The notes: generated by a model from the sequence alone, not told the origin. 64,000 bases of DNA from Isoetes taiwanensis (GCA_021234155.1 JAJEKV010000051.1:524036-588035), one strand, 5' to 3'; positions 24,863 through 37,145 are shown, numbered from the stretch's first letter. Numbers and translations are program-made.

Positions 24863-26762
24863 GTAGTAGAGATCTAAAGAAGAGCTACGCCAATATTGTG
24901 TTTGTGTTAGCAATAGTCAAGATTTGATCTGTAAATGAGTTACAAAATTAAGTACTTGATGTGGGAACAGTCAATGTAGTCTTGGGTTACAATGAAATGA
25001 TGAAGCAAGAAGTTCTACATGCTGTGCTGGAAACCGAGTGAAGGAGTAGAGTTCATATTACGTAATATGCTGAAAATGACATCTTAACATGAATATAACA
25101 TATCTAGAATGCTTGCTATGAAAATATGGACATTATGACATTTCACTTCCCAAATGGCACATTTTGAAAACTTCTCAAGTGTTTGAATCTCGAAGCACCT
25201 TGCGGGAGTGTGACATGCAAGCGGTAATAAAGGCATACTTATGTGACCATTGCTCCTCTCGGCAATAAGCACACACCAATTGACAAGCTAGGGAATGAAA
25301 ATCTAATCTATTACAAATTTTCAAATTATTGTATGTTTAGACAAGCGCCAATCTCCTGAACAATTTGGATGTTTGAATCTTCATGCAACTATTCAATAAA
25401 ATATCCATGGCAAAGAGAAATGTTGCAATGAAATCTTGTTATATCGATCAGCAAAAGAATGAGTCACACACTTGCATGCAAAGCAAAATTTAGCATACTG
25501 CGTGTTAAATGAAACAAAGAAATGAAGGTAGGCATCATTCATTCAAAATATGAATAGAGTTTGTTTTTTTAAACAATTACTTTTGTAAAATAGGTGAGAT
25601 GGGTATCTAGTTGATGTTAATGGCTAGATGCCACAAATCCGGTACGGATGAGAATGTTGTGGTACAATGTCATCCTTTCCACTTAGGAGACTTTCTATTA
25701 ACTTTTAAACAAAATATAGGAGGGCAATTATTTAGTCACGAGAGCACCAGAATTTAGAAGCCATCTAATAAGGTCTCTTCAAATGTATCAAAGGAGCTCA
25801 TGTCTGTCACATGCAATGAGGAGAATTTAAGCGTCAAAGGCGGTCGGAGGGCAACCATAGTAACAACAATAATGTTAATTCTAAAGGCTATCCACATACC
25901 TTAAGAGGCTACACAACAAATGTAAATGATCTCCAAACAACAAATCCTACAAAGCTTTCAAGATTCTCAGACAATGAATCTATTCACATATTAATGTTCC
26001 ACTTTGAAGTAAAGCGGAATTGAAATTCGACATACTTTCTTTTTGTACTTTGGTAAACCAATTAGGATCATAATTATTTGGAGATAATGTTCTGCGGGGT
26101 GCAGTCTTGAATTAGAGGACAAATTACGATCGGATCTTTATCCTAGAAACAGTGAATAATTGGGCTTGTTATTGTTGCTAATGCATGGAAGCGGATACAT
26201 GGATGGAAAGGTGATTTGTGATTAATTACCACTATATGCAGTAGCAGTATTCACAGCCATTATAAGTATGCTTGATATTCACATATTCCAACCTAAATCC
26301 TTTCTAGAGTGATGTGTATGAAATCCAAGGAAGGTGTGGTTGAATGTTTTGAGAAGTTCTTGAGAATAAGCCTCAATTGGGGAGTATAAGCTTTTTCTCA
26401 AAGAGCTCTCACCTCAGAAATAGAAATTGAAGCAATACTTGATATTTTGCCTTGCATTTATAGTTTCTAAACGATCATTAGTTATTACATGGGTGAGGCA
26501 TGGCTTTTTAAAGGCTTGCATGTCCAATGAAATTCTGTCTATGTGAGGAAAACATAAAATTAGAAATGTAGGCGTTGTAATGGCTAGATGCCCTCTCCCA
26601 TAGACTCTCACAAGTAGAGGGCTGCCTAAAAATGATGCATGTGGCACAACTACTGGCTTCAAAATGAGTTTAGATCCTAATGCATGCACATAAACAAAAA
26701 ACTTGAAAACAATTATATTCATAGAAGTGATAACTTGCTAGAAATCGGCGTACATATAGTAG

Positions 26763-26811
<49 letters not shown>

Positions 26812-26816
26812 ATTAT

Positions 26817-26847
<31 letters not shown>

Positions 26848-26849
26848 AT

Positions 26850-26909
<60 letters not shown>

Positions 26910-26918
26910 GTGATGATT
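26763..26918. repeat. (GAT)n trinucleotide microsatellite, about 155 bp
   Basis: Roughly fifty GAT units with two interruptions near 26811-26820 and 26847. It produces poly-M, poly-S, poly-I and poly-D frames that are not genes. Confidence 0.98.
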
Positions 26919-27515
26919 CCAGCCCATTTAGACCGAGGGCCCGCGGACTAACAAATTTACTTTCGTTAGTTTGATGAAAGCTTAACAATAGCTTTATGCA
27001 ACTCTTTTCTCGCATATAGCATCCTAAGATTTCTAGTTTTAACTTCAATGAAGAAATGCAATGAGATCTATCTAGTACTTATCATTTATATAATACATAT
27101 GCCGGATAACAAGGGAATACATGAGACTCATCCTCACTTGCCAACGCAAACCTTACACTTCCTTCTTCTGCGAGAATCTTAACCCATCTTCGATCACTAA
27201 AATTGCAACCAATGTGATCCGGTATCTAGCTACTCGTTTTTTGTTCTTCTTGAAGGTGTAGGCTTTGATAGTCTTGTTCTATGAGAGGTCCATAACATTT
27301 ACTTCTCTGTAGAACTCCATTCTAGATCTGGCGAATTTTCCCAAAGAGTTTTCTACAACTTTCATTTTGGACCAATTCTCTTGTACCCACCACTCGATTA
27401 ATGCCAATTATTTGCTGTGATCCTCCATCTCCACGGCCAATCCATCGCGTCTTTAAACCAAGCTTTGTGCATTGATTAGATTAATGCTTTCTTGGAGATT
27501 TTGTGATCTGCAAAC
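26919..27515. other. Flank between microsatellite and LINE tail, no gene seen
   Basis: AT-rich with only short frames. If the LINE ends at the oligo-T run, its target-site duplication should begin just left of 27516; none was obvious by eye. Confidence 0.35.
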
Positions 27516-27526
27516 TTTTTTTTTTT
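27516..27526 (-). other. Oligo-A tail of a minus-strand LINE
   Basis: Eleven consecutive T on the plus strand, i.e. oligo-A at the 3' end of the minus-strand LINE. It lies about 0.8 kb beyond the zinc-finger region, a plausible 3' UTR length. Confidence 0.55.
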
Positions 27527-28280
27527 GAAGGCCATAGGGATATATTAATATAAGTTAAGGTTACAAAATTACTTTACTTAGGGAAGTGTAACCCACATTT
27601 TATATATATATAAGTAGAGATAAAAGCTTGATTAGATATGAAGAGCAGTTTTTAGATAACATCAACATTCTAAAAATAGGATTTGAGATTGGAATTAGCG
27701 GTTCGCCCACGACCCACGACCATGGTGATAGTAATAGAAGGCACGCCAAAGCGTACCTCGGCTTTTGCCATGTTGAACCTCCGCGATTATCCTTAGCGTC
27801 TACAGTGAGGGCCGTCGACATCAGGGTTTTGATCCGCGACAGCGACCACAACCGCCGCGGCTCTTCACTTTGAGAGAGCCCTCAATGTCACGGGGGTCAA
27901 ATGCTTTGATCAATTTCATTTATTCTCCCGGATCACGATCCTTTTCCATGAGTTTCAGGTATCGGCATGAAGATAATTCACGAAAAGCATCCGGAAAAGA
28001 GGAATAGAGAAGAATATGAAATTCAAAGAAGACAACCTGCTTGAGGTACATTTACCCATTTGATATCATATTCTATGCAGCAATAGCGACACGGATGAGT
28101 AATTTCTGATTAAAGATAAAATTATTCCTTCCTTTCCAAATTCTCGAGGAGATGATAGAATTCTCAGTCCCTAAAGGCGTCACGGCATAAAGAGTCGATG
28201 GGCCCAGTGGTGAGATCAACCCCATAAAGCGGGAAGGCTAGTTCAGAATCCCACTCAGATCAAATGCATTCCACTGAATA
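27527..28280 (-). mobile_element. LINE C-terminal end and 3' UTR
   Basis: Continues from the zinc-finger region towards the oligo-A tail. On the minus strand, fragments such as WEFYHLLENLERKE can be read, but stops are frequent. An 80-codon open frame occurs on both strands at 27600-27873 without a recognisable domain. The assignment rests on position within the LINE. Confidence 0.5.
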
Positions 28281-30425
28281 AGTGATCCGCGTCCTCCTAT
28301 GGAGTCAAACATTTGGGACATATGCGAATCGCCATATGCAATTTGAATCTCTTACGGTTGGTAGCAAGAGCCTTGTGCCACAGTATGAAATGAAAGACTT
28401 AACATTAGAGGGATAGTTATTACCACGGTATGGAAATGAAGACTTAACATTAGGGGGATGGGGTGGACCACATAAATTTAAGGTTCCACGATACACATCT
28501 TTCTTCCCAGTCACATCCTTATTATGCAATGTGATACCACGATCTTTCATAAGATAATCTATAAAGTACTCGTATGAAGCAGGCTATTCCATTGTGGTTC
28601 GATTAATTTCTCCATCCCAGCCCACTTCCCTTGGAGTCGTATGGGTACATATATTATTGTCACGAGCTTCCCACAATTGTCGTTTTCTCCGAGGAGACTT
28701 TTCGATTCCACGAAGGATAATCCACACTCATTATTATGTGCATTAGATGGATGCCCATAGTATCCATAATTTAGCTTACTCTGGAAGAGTGTGGGCAATG
28801 CACTCAGGAGGGTTATTGGTGAAAATTTGGATTCCAAAATATGGACTGATCAAGAGATAACCCTCTTTCCAAGTGAACATCCTTGATTCAGGAGGCTCTA
28901 ATCCACTTTTGATGAGACCCGATATGGAATTTAGGACGATGCAAAGAGGAAGTGTATGTAGCATGAGGGAGGCACATTTTCACATTTCTCCATCCATAAG
29001 GGTGACACACAGTGGGATAGTGTCACGATAATAATAGAGATTGGTGGTTAATCTTGTCATGAAATGACTTTGAAAATATTTAGCGATAAAGCCACCCCTT
29101 CTTCTCGATGTTGATGACTCGATACGACTTCTTATTCTTGCAACACTCCTTCATGGAAGCTAGAGGTCGGCATCTCTTATTACGCCCACAAGATGTAATC
29201 CTATAATGCTCACGGAGCTTGGAGGATACTTTCTTAGAGCGAATAATAGAGGCCGGTATACATGAGATGGGGAGATTACAAAGGTAGCGGTATGGCTCTG
29301 CCTGTTTGAGATGTGCTTAGAATTAGGACTATCCACCTTTCTGAAACTTCTCAATGATGTCACCTTGTATATTAAGAGGCTCGCTTTAAGACCATGGGGA
29401 CACCTAAAATTTTGGAGGGAGGTAGTTGGTAAATATGCTTACGGTCAGAATGCTTGGATTTGCTCTCCTTTACAGTCTTTAGCAGCAATTTTAGATTTGA
29501 GAGGTTGATCTACGGCCCGAAGCTTCATAAGTCTTCAAAATGAAGCGAGTGTTGATAAGTGATCTATTATCCATCGAGGCAGTAGAGATGTGTCATCGCA
29601 CGAAATGCCCATTCAAGATCTGATCAACCCTCATTACACGGTAGGGAGGACTGAATCAAGTGTGATACTTTTGGCTTCCTCCAATTTGTTTCTTTGTGGA
29701 GGCCTCCATGACAATAAGGAAGAGGAATGGGGCCAATGGACAACCTTCTTGACACCCCTCAACGGGGGAAAGAATGGATCCATTCCCCATTGATTAAAAT
29801 AATAGAAGATCTAGAGGTTAGAAGAATTGCTTTAAATAAAGAATTGCAGATTGGAGAATCTAAGGCTTTCTGACATTTGAAGAGAAGATCCATTCATGAG
29901 GAACAAGTAACAGTGATGTCAAGCTTAATAAGAGCAATATATGTGAGTTGTCCTTGGCCCAATTCATCCCGTCAATATTATCGATCATCTGGTCAGTGAG
30001 ATAATAATCTAAATCTGTTGATCTCTTAGCAATAGCACGAGTAGCTTTTATACTACATTGGATAGGGAGATGGGTCTATAATCCAGAAATGGGGACCTCG
30101 ATTTTAGGTTGGTAATCATGCCAGATGTTGATCCTTGCATCCATGCATTTTAAAGGTCCCTAAAGCTCATTGCCCGGGCTGCTTAATCTTTGTCTCAGAA
30201 TAGGCCAAGCTTTGATATAAAACTCCAACTTTGGAAATATGCGGACGGGGCTTTTGCCCTTTCCATATCTTTTGCAATACTAAGCGGTTATTGTGAAGGG
30301 CTTTCAATATTAGAATTGTCCTCGGGGGCTTACCTTTGGCGAATTGATAGGCACAATCCATAACTAGGTTAGCTATCCTGATTTGTACCCATGATACTTT
30401 TAAAATGATTTGCGGCTGACCACCT
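28281..30425 (-). pseudogene. LINE (L1-type) reverse transcriptase and zf-RVT, 3' half
   Basis: This is the ORF2 C-terminal half of a plant L1-type non-LTR retrotransposon, read right to left. In an intact element it copies RNA at nicked target DNA. Pre-RT RWSAANHFKSIMGTN lies near 30410. An RT start matching the family block PKIE-P-RPISLCN lies near 30130-30050. LIKLDI (first catalytic Asp block) lies near 29920 and LINGEWIHSFPPLRG near 29800. GCQEGCPLAPFLFLIV lies near 29755-29705 and CDDTSLL (the YADDT block, both Asp retained) near 29590. A LKAS block follows near 29370. In the zf-RVT part, LWHKALATNRKR, CPKC and DADHLF lie near 28380-28280. The parts are spread over all three frames with several stops, so it is dead as written, although the catalytic residues survive. 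The 5' half is probably at 37996-41090. Confidence 0.9.
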
Positions 30426-30454
30426 TACAACAAGAGAATGGAGCTTTTAGCGGC

Positions 30455-30665
30455 GTGGGCGGCGGCGTCCACTGCGGCAGGCGTGCATAATTAATGACAG
30501 TCGCGTCGCTTCGCGATCCGTCTTCGCGGCGTCGTGGGGCGTTACGTAACGTCCAACCTGGCGTTGGGTGACTGCTCCGTCACGACCCGCGTCGCGTCAC
30601 CGTGCGTCCACTTTTCGACATGGCGTCGCGTGCGGCGTATTGGCGTGGCGTGCGGCGATGATATG
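30455..30665. repeat. CGTC/GCGTC-rich block, left
   Basis: Dense GCGTC, GTCGCGTC and CGGCGT words in otherwise AT-rich DNA, including GGGCGTTACGTAACGTCC, which contains a GTTACGTAAC palindrome. Similar composition recurs at 36076-36225 and 37800-37995. Confidence 0.7.
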
Positions 30666-30690
30666 CAGTAGCGTGACGCCACAGGTAGGG

Positions 30691-33600
30691 TGGTCTTACG
30701 GCCACGGTTGGTCCCGGGGTAATGTCGATGAGTCCATTGGAAGAGCCAAATCATGGTTTTGGAGGGAAAATTGCTCGTCCATCGCCCGGAGACAGCCGTA
30801 GAGAACCTTTGTGGCGGCATGTGAGCTCTAGAGGGCTTCCGGAGCTATTTCATCGTGCACCAGCACGCATATCCTGGTGAAATGTTTTCTCATATCGCGC
30901 TGGTACGTTGCCTGCTGTCAAATTCCACCTTTTTGATCTGAGAATTTTTTAGTTATCGTTCTTTTGTTGCTTCATAAATTAAGTAATTAATGCATGGTAT
31001 GGAATTAAATTCTGATTTTTGTATTTGCTTCCTAGGTCATCCCGGCATGAGGCAAATTTTGAATTTCTGGATAAAGTTCGATCAAATAAGAGTAGCATTG
31101 GAGCGGTCTAAAATTTGTTGTTAGGCGTGGCAAGACATTCATAAATTAAGTAATTAATGCATAGTAAAAATTAAATTCTGATTTTTGTCCGGCAGGCTTC
31201 TAAGTCGCTTCGTAAAGGATTCAAAATTTCCGGACAAGGTTTAGATCAAAGTGTTTGCATTAGTACCCGGTCGAGGCATTTGTTGTTGAAGCGGTAGAGC
31301 ACCTTGCCCAAGTCAAACAAAGGCGAGGACCTTGCGGCACGCCCATTAGGGGAGAGTCGAACCCCAGGCGAGCCCCAAAAAGAAGTTCAGAGGCTGACCT
31401 TTCTTGGCGGCAGCTCACATTCGTCACGCTAAAGACCACACTCGGATCGGTTCCCCTATCCGTAGTTGAATCCTTCATTCAGGGCCACGGCTCGATAAGG
31501 TCAAAAATCCAACATCCGTCAGGAGAACTTATCAAACCCATGGCGTTCACAGGTGTGAGTAGAAACCAAAGTGTTTATTCGTTGGACATTCACGGAGCTC
31601 GAATAAGCGATTGGAAAAGCCATACATCGTCGGGGCAGAAATTACCCTAGAGATCAAGTTGCATGGTCGGTTTGCAAAGAAAACACTTCGCCCTACGTTC
31701 GCGTGTTAAATGACCACCTCTAGGCCAATTGACTACGAGTGTGTTGGACATGAGATAGTTTGGCGCTTCCTCGAGAAGGGTGGTCTTACGGCCCGCGAAA
31801 CTTGGTCCCGGGGACAGTAATGGGCATTCAGGAGTCCATTGGCGGAGCGAATCCGGTCGGAGAGGGAAGTTGCCCGTCGTCGCCGGGCCGGAGAGGCTTT
31901 TGGGGCAGGCGCTTCCAGTGGTTTTAGGGTCCGTGCTCACGGCGTCAACACCAAGACGGCGCCAAGGTCTAGTGTCCGAGATCTAACAAGGATAGAGGCC
32001 TCGGCGTAAACCCTATGAGTTGCAGGAGTTCTGGCGAGGGGTTTAGTTTTGGGTGCAGTTATTTTAGTCTTTGCACTTGGGACTTGTAGATATAAGATGC
32101 GATTGAGAATCTGCGAGGGAGCTGATGGAATGAGTTTGGATGCGTACTCCTCGTTATGGCGGTTAAGTAAAGGCTTTTCGCGTGTAGGAACGTTATAGAA
32201 TTCGTAATTAATGCATAGTATGGAATTAAATTTATTTTTTGTCGTGAGGCTTCCTAAGTCATCGCCAACTTATCTGAGGCCGGAGTTTTCAAAATTCGGG
32301 ACAAGGTTTAGATCAAAGTGTTTGCATTAGAGCGGTCGGGCGGCATACATTTGTTAGTGACGGCCTTTACTTAAAGTCAAACAAGGCCAAGGACCTTGCA
32401 AGGCCGTCTCATTAGAGGGAGAGTCGAACCCCAGGCCGAGCCCCAAAGTTCGGTAGCCCAGCTCTGGCGTGGCTCCTAGGGGGCCTTACGCTAAAGACCA
32501 CTCAGGATCACCGGTTCCCCTATCCAGAAGCCCAGTTGAATCCCTTCGTTCAAGGGGTGGCTCGATAAGGTCAAAATCCAACATCGCGTCAGGAGAACTT
32601 ATCAAACGGCGAAGCGTCTGCGTCGGCCGTGTAGAAACCAAAGTGTTTGTCGTTAGGACATTGCGGAGAGCTCGGAATGGCGATTCGACCGCCACATCGT
32701 CGGGGAGGCGAAATTACCCTAGAAGACCAAAGTTGCAGTGAGTTTTGCAAAAGAAAAGAAACACTAAGCCCTCGTTGCGATTATTCGGCGGCCACCTCCT
32801 AGGCAATTGACTACGAGTGTGTTGGACATGAGATAGTTTGGCGCTTCCCTCGAGAAGGTGGTCTTACGTACGAAACTTGGTCGAGGACAATGTCGACATT
32901 AAGTCCATTGAGGCGAATCACGGAGAGGAAGTTACTGTCCGTTACCCGGGGCCGCCGGGAGAGGACTTTAGGGCAAAGCTGCTTCAATTGGTTTTAAATT
33001 CCGTGCCTGCGGCTCCAACACCCCCTCGTCAAGACGGCAAAGGTCCTAGTCGAATCGACAAGGATAGAACCTCCGGCGTAAACCCTATGAGTTGCCGGGT
33101 TCTAGCGAGCTTCGTTTTTGGGTGACGAGTTTTTGGTCTTTTGCATAGGACTTGGCCGATAAGATCTGCCGATTAAGAACCGCGAAGCAAAGAGGCCTTG
33201 TGAATGGAGTTTGGATGCATTACTCCTCCGTTTGGTTGAAGAGGCGACTTTGCGGTAGCAAGACATTCATAAATTCGTAATTAATGCATAGATGCGATTA
33301 AATTGATTTTTGTCGTAGGGCTTCCTAAGTCGCATGTCCAGCCAACTTATCTGAGGCCGGTTTCAAAATTTGGACAAGGTTTAGATCAAAGAGATGTTTT
33401 ACATTAGAGCGGTCCGGACTGACTGTTGTTGGGCAGCGGTACGGCACACTTACCCAAAGTCAAACAAGGCCGAGGTTAACCTAGAGCCACCTCATTAGAG
33501 GAGAGTTAGGACCCGAGGCCGAGCCCAAAAGTTTCAGGAGGCAGCCTTTCACGGCGCCGGCTCCAGAGGGGCCGTGCGCTAAAGACCACCTCGGTCGGTT

Positions 33601-35880
33601 CCCTATCCGGCCGTTGAATCCTTCGTTCAAAGGGCCTTCGATAAAGGTCGAAATCCAACATCCGTCAGGGAGGGAGAACTTATCAAACCCGGCGAAGCGT
33701 CTAGCGATCGGCAGGTGTAGAAACAAAGTGTTTTAATGCGTTCGGACGTGCGGAGGCTCGGAATAAGCGATTCGACTTCGCCACATCGTCGAGGAGGCTG
33801 AAATTACCCTGAGAGACCAAGTTTCCGCGGTCGGTTTTGCAAAGAAAGAAACACTAAGCCTACGTTCACGGTATTTGACCACCTCCTAAGGCCAGTATTT
33901 CTGATTGTGTTGGACATGGAATAGTTGGCAGCTTCCTCGAGAAGGGTGGTCTTAAGCCCGCGAAGGCAGTCGGGGAGCAATGTCGGCGTTTGAGAGTCCG
34001 TGGCGAGGCGAATCGATTCCAGGAGAGGAAAGTTGCCGTCAGAGTAAAGCGGGAGACGCCGGAAGGACTTTTAGGGGCGCTTCCGGATGGTTTTAGGGTC
34101 CATGCTCTGGCGTCAACACCCCTCGATCAAGAGATTTTAGCGCAAGGTCCTGATCGAAGATACGACCGGATAGAGCCGCAAAGCGTAAACCCTATGAGTT
34201 GCAAAGGTTCTAGCGAGGGTTTGCGTTTGGAGTGCGAGGATTTTGGTGCTGCACTTAGGACAGCGATAAAGATCTACGATTGAAGCAGCGAAGCAAGAGG
34301 CCCGGCGGAATGGAGTTTGGATACGTACTCCTCCCGTTGTGGCGGTTAAGTAAAAGGCTGACTTTTGCGGTAGCAAGACATTCATAATTGTGTAATTAAT
34401 GCATAGTCACGGAATTAAATTGATTTTTGTCGTGAGCTTCCTAAGTCGCCAGCCAACATCTGAGCCGGTTCAAAATTTCCGGACAAAGTTTAGATCAAAG
34501 TGTTTGCATTAGAAGCGGTCAGGAAGCACGTTTGTTGGAGCGAAATTTGCTGCCCAAAGTCAAACAAAGGCGGGACCTTGCAAAGAGGCATCTCATTAGG
34601 GGAAGTCCGAACCCAGGCTGACCCCAAAGAGAGGTATGCTTTCTGTGGCTCCCCGAAGTCGATACGCTAAAGACCCACACTCCGGTTCGGTTTATATCAA
34701 ATGAATCGCCGTTAAAGGGCCACGACTCGATAAGGTCAAAAAATCCAACATCCATTAGGGAGAACTTATCAAGCCATGAAGCGTCCTAGCGATCGTAGTG
34801 TAGGGAAACCAAAGTGTTTTGTCGTTCGGACATTCTGCGGAGGAGCTTTCCGGGAATGGCGTGGAAGCTTCGCCACATCGTCGAGAATTTGAAGTACCTA
34901 GAGACCAAGTTTCGCGGTCCGGTTTGCAAAGAAAAGAAACACTACCGCCCCTACGTTCGCGATTAATGACCACCTCTAGGCCAATTGACTACGAGGTGTG
35001 TTGGACATGAGATAATTTAGCTTCCTCGAGAAGGGGTGGTCTTAAACCCGCGAGGAAACTTGGTCCCGGGGCAATGTCGACGTTCGAGTCCATTGGCGGT
35101 AGAATCCGCGATTAGGAGAGGAAAGTTTCCGTCGTCGCCCGAGAACCTTCGGAGAGGACTTTTGGAGACAGCTTCGGATGGTTTTAGGGTCCATGCTGCG
35201 ATGACACACCCCCCTCGTCAAGACACAAGCGCAAAGGTCCTAATAGTCAGTCGGCGAGGGGATAGAGCCTCCAGCGTAAACCCTATGAGTTGCGGAGTTG
35301 GGGTTTTGCGTTTTGGAGTGCCCGATTTTTGGTCCTTTGCAGGACTTGGCTGAAGTAAGATGGAGTTGAGCGCAGCGAGAAATTTGTGGAATGGAGTTTG
35401 AATCTGTACTCCTCCGTTGTAGCGATTAGAAGTAAAGGCGGCTTTTCATTATAAAGACTTATTCATAATTAATGTAATTAATGCGTAAAAATACGGAATT
35501 AAATTGATTTTTGTCAGTAGACTTCCCTAGAGTCATCGCCAACATACGGGCCGGTTTCAAAATTCCGGGACAAGGTTTAGATCAAAGTAGTTTGCATTAG
35601 AAGCGGTCAGGAAGCCTCATTGATGGGCAAGCGGCGGCACACTTACTAAGTCAAACAAGGCGAGGACCTTGCAAGGCCGTCTCATTAAGGGGAGAGTCCA
35701 GAACCCAAGAGCCCCAAAAGTTTCGGTATCCCCTTTCTGGCGGCTCCCAGGAAGTAAATGCAGCTAAAGACCCACACTCGGGATCTGAGTTCCTCTATCG
35801 GTAGTTGAATCCTTCTTCAAGGGCCCTGGATTAGATGGGGGCCAAAAAATCCAACATCGTCGGAGACTTATCAAGCGCCT
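30691..35880 (+). repeat. Complex tandem array, unit about 1.08 kb, about five copies
   Basis: Anchor TGGTCTTA occurs at 30691, 31781, 32859, 33947 and 35037 (steps of 1.08-1.09 kb). Anchor TAATTAATGCAT or close variants occur at 31151, 32205, 33278, 34393 and 35475, with an extra one at 30984. Shared unit landmarks in order: TGGTCTTA, TGGTCCCGGGG-AATGTCGA, GAGTCCATTGG, TTTTAGGGTCC, GTAAACCCTATGAGTTGC, TGGAGTTTGGATG, TAATTAATGCATAG, ATCAAAGTGTTTGCATTAG, AAGTCAAACAAGGC, TCTCATTAG-GGAGAGTC, CGCTAAAGACC, CTCGATAAGGTCAAA, GAGAACTTATCAA, GTGTTGGACATGAGATA. The first copy has a large internal deletion and the last is cut at 35880. The many 60-100-codon frames here, on both strands, recur once per unit with frameshifts and are repeat products. 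Confidence 0.93.
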
Positions 35881-36075
35881 GAGGCTCAAACATGCCACCC
35901 AGGCTCAAACATCCAGCTTACATTAAGTAAGTAGTAGCAATAGAAGATGGGTTTCATCCAGGAATGTGAGTTTTAATTTGCATATGAAAACAGGGGAATG
36001 TCAAATTAGCTGGGATAAACTTAGGTATCGAGGATGAAAAAGGCGCAAAAATTAAAAGTGTTGAACTTGTCGCTA

Positions 36076-36225
36076 TAACAAAACGTCGGACGTCGCGTCT
36101 GACGATTCGCCGTATATCACGATTTTGAAATCATTATATCGATTTAATCATTATATCTGATTTCAAAATTACGTCATCTTGACGTCAGCGGCGTCTTATC
36201 TTTTGACGCTTTCGTCTTTCTGACC
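36076..36225. repeat. CGTC-rich block with central hairpin
   Basis: GACGTCGCGTCTGACG on the left and TGACGTCAGCGGCGTC on the right surround an AT-rich centre. In the centre TTTTGAAATC (36123-36132) pairs with GATTTCAAAA (36159-36168). TCATTATATC occurs twice between the arms (36131 and 36148). The structure resembles a small foldback element. Confidence 0.6.
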
Positions 36226-36389
36226 CGTGATGTTAAGTCTTTTAAAGGACCATTCAAACCCTTCCTATCGGCTTATTTAAGCGATCTTGGTATCTGACCT
36301 TGAGCGATGACTTGCAAGCACTCTTTTAAGGTTAGTAGATCATGGTTTTTGGATTGAATGGTTTTTGGATTGAATGATTTAGTGTAGAT

Positions 36390-36735
36390 TTCAAATTTTT
36401 TTCATCTCTTTCCTTCTTTTCTTCTTCTTGTTTCTTCATTCTTCTTCTTTTCCTTCTTTCCCCTCATTTCTTTCTTGATTCTTCCCTCATTTCACTCTTC
36501 CATTCTTCGATTTTCTATCTTCTTCATTTCATTCTCTTATTTCTTCCATTCTTCTCTTTCTTCTACTAATTTCTTTTTTCTCCTCTTTCCCTTCTCTTCT
36601 TTCTCCACCTTCTCTTCTTCTTTTGATTCATTCATTTTTTTTTCTTTCTTGTTTTACTATTTCTTCATCTTCTTTTTTTTTGTTTCTTCTTAGATCTTTT
36701 TTTCGTTGTTCTTGTTCTTCTAACTCTTTGTTGCT
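36390..36735. repeat. TTC/TTCTT-rich pyrimidine tract
   Basis: About 345 bp of the plus strand is mostly T and C in TTC, CTT and TTTCTT units. The 72-codon S/F-rich frame at 36475-36693 is a product of it. Confidence 0.92.
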
Positions 36736-36844
36736 TTCTATTTGATTTGGACGGAAATCGAGGATCTTATTTACACCGTCCGCTGGCAGTAAGTTGATGC
36801 TTGCATTTTATTTTTATAATTTTAAGTAGGTTAAAAAAATTGAT

Positions 36845-37145
36845 GGGTGGCTGTTCAAGAACGGTGAAACCACTAAAATTAGAGGACCATGTACGGGGTT
36901 GAAGTCCACTTCACTACGATCATATATTTTCCTAGGTTAAGGGAGTAGCAAGCTTGTTCAAGAGACGCAGTAGAAGCTCCACCTAGAGTGGAGACCCGCG
37001 TGCGGTTCAAATCCACTGACCACTTGTTATTTTTAGGTTTAAAATAAAATTGTAGTGAAGCGTTTCAAGAACGCGGTAGGCTCCACTCACAGTGGAGCGG
37101 CGAGGTGTTCGGGTCAAGTCGACTTTTCTTGTAATTCTTAGGTAG
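36845..37145 (+). ncRNA. Three tandem tRNA-like units of about 105 bp (SINE-like)
   Basis: Three units have TTCAAGA anchors at 36854, 36957 and about 37063. Each holds TTCAAGA-ACGC, then a stem (CTCCACCTAGAGTGGAG in unit 2, CTCCACTCACAGTGGAG in unit 3; degraded in unit 1). Next comes a T-arm-like segment: GCGGTTCAAATCC in unit 2, TTCGGGTCAAGTC in unit 3 and GGGGTTGAAGTCC in unit 1. Each ends near TCTTAGGT or CCTAGGTT. The GGTTCAAATCC word matches the pol III B-box consensus of tRNA genes and tRNA-derived SINEs. A complete tRNA cloverleaf was not found. They could be tRNA-derived SINE heads or an unrelated minisatellite. Confidence 0.45.

Larger units (their letters stand above)
17581..26760. 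other. Long AT-rich stretch without a recognisable gene
   Basis: About 9 kb with many short frames. The longest is 149 codons at 23910-24359 plus, which overlaps the ATGC microsatellite; others of 80-115 codons lie near 18232, 22183, 24256 and 26722-26414 (minus). None shows a domain, a membrane segment pattern or exon context that I can defend. Small repeats inside it are listed separately. Confidence 0.4.

Noticed and set aside
26670-27048. Frames with long runs of M, S or I
   Set aside because: Products of the (GAT)n microsatellite in its different frames.
30691-35880. Tandem protein-coding genes inside the 1.08-kb units (frames with VNPMSC in several copies)
   Set aside because: The frames shift from copy to copy and no conserved start, stop or domain persists; the shared peptide only reflects shared DNA.
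36946-37050. A functional tRNA gene
   Set aside because: Only a stem and a T-arm-like word are present. Acceptor and D arms that pair could not be found, and the unit repeats in tandem.
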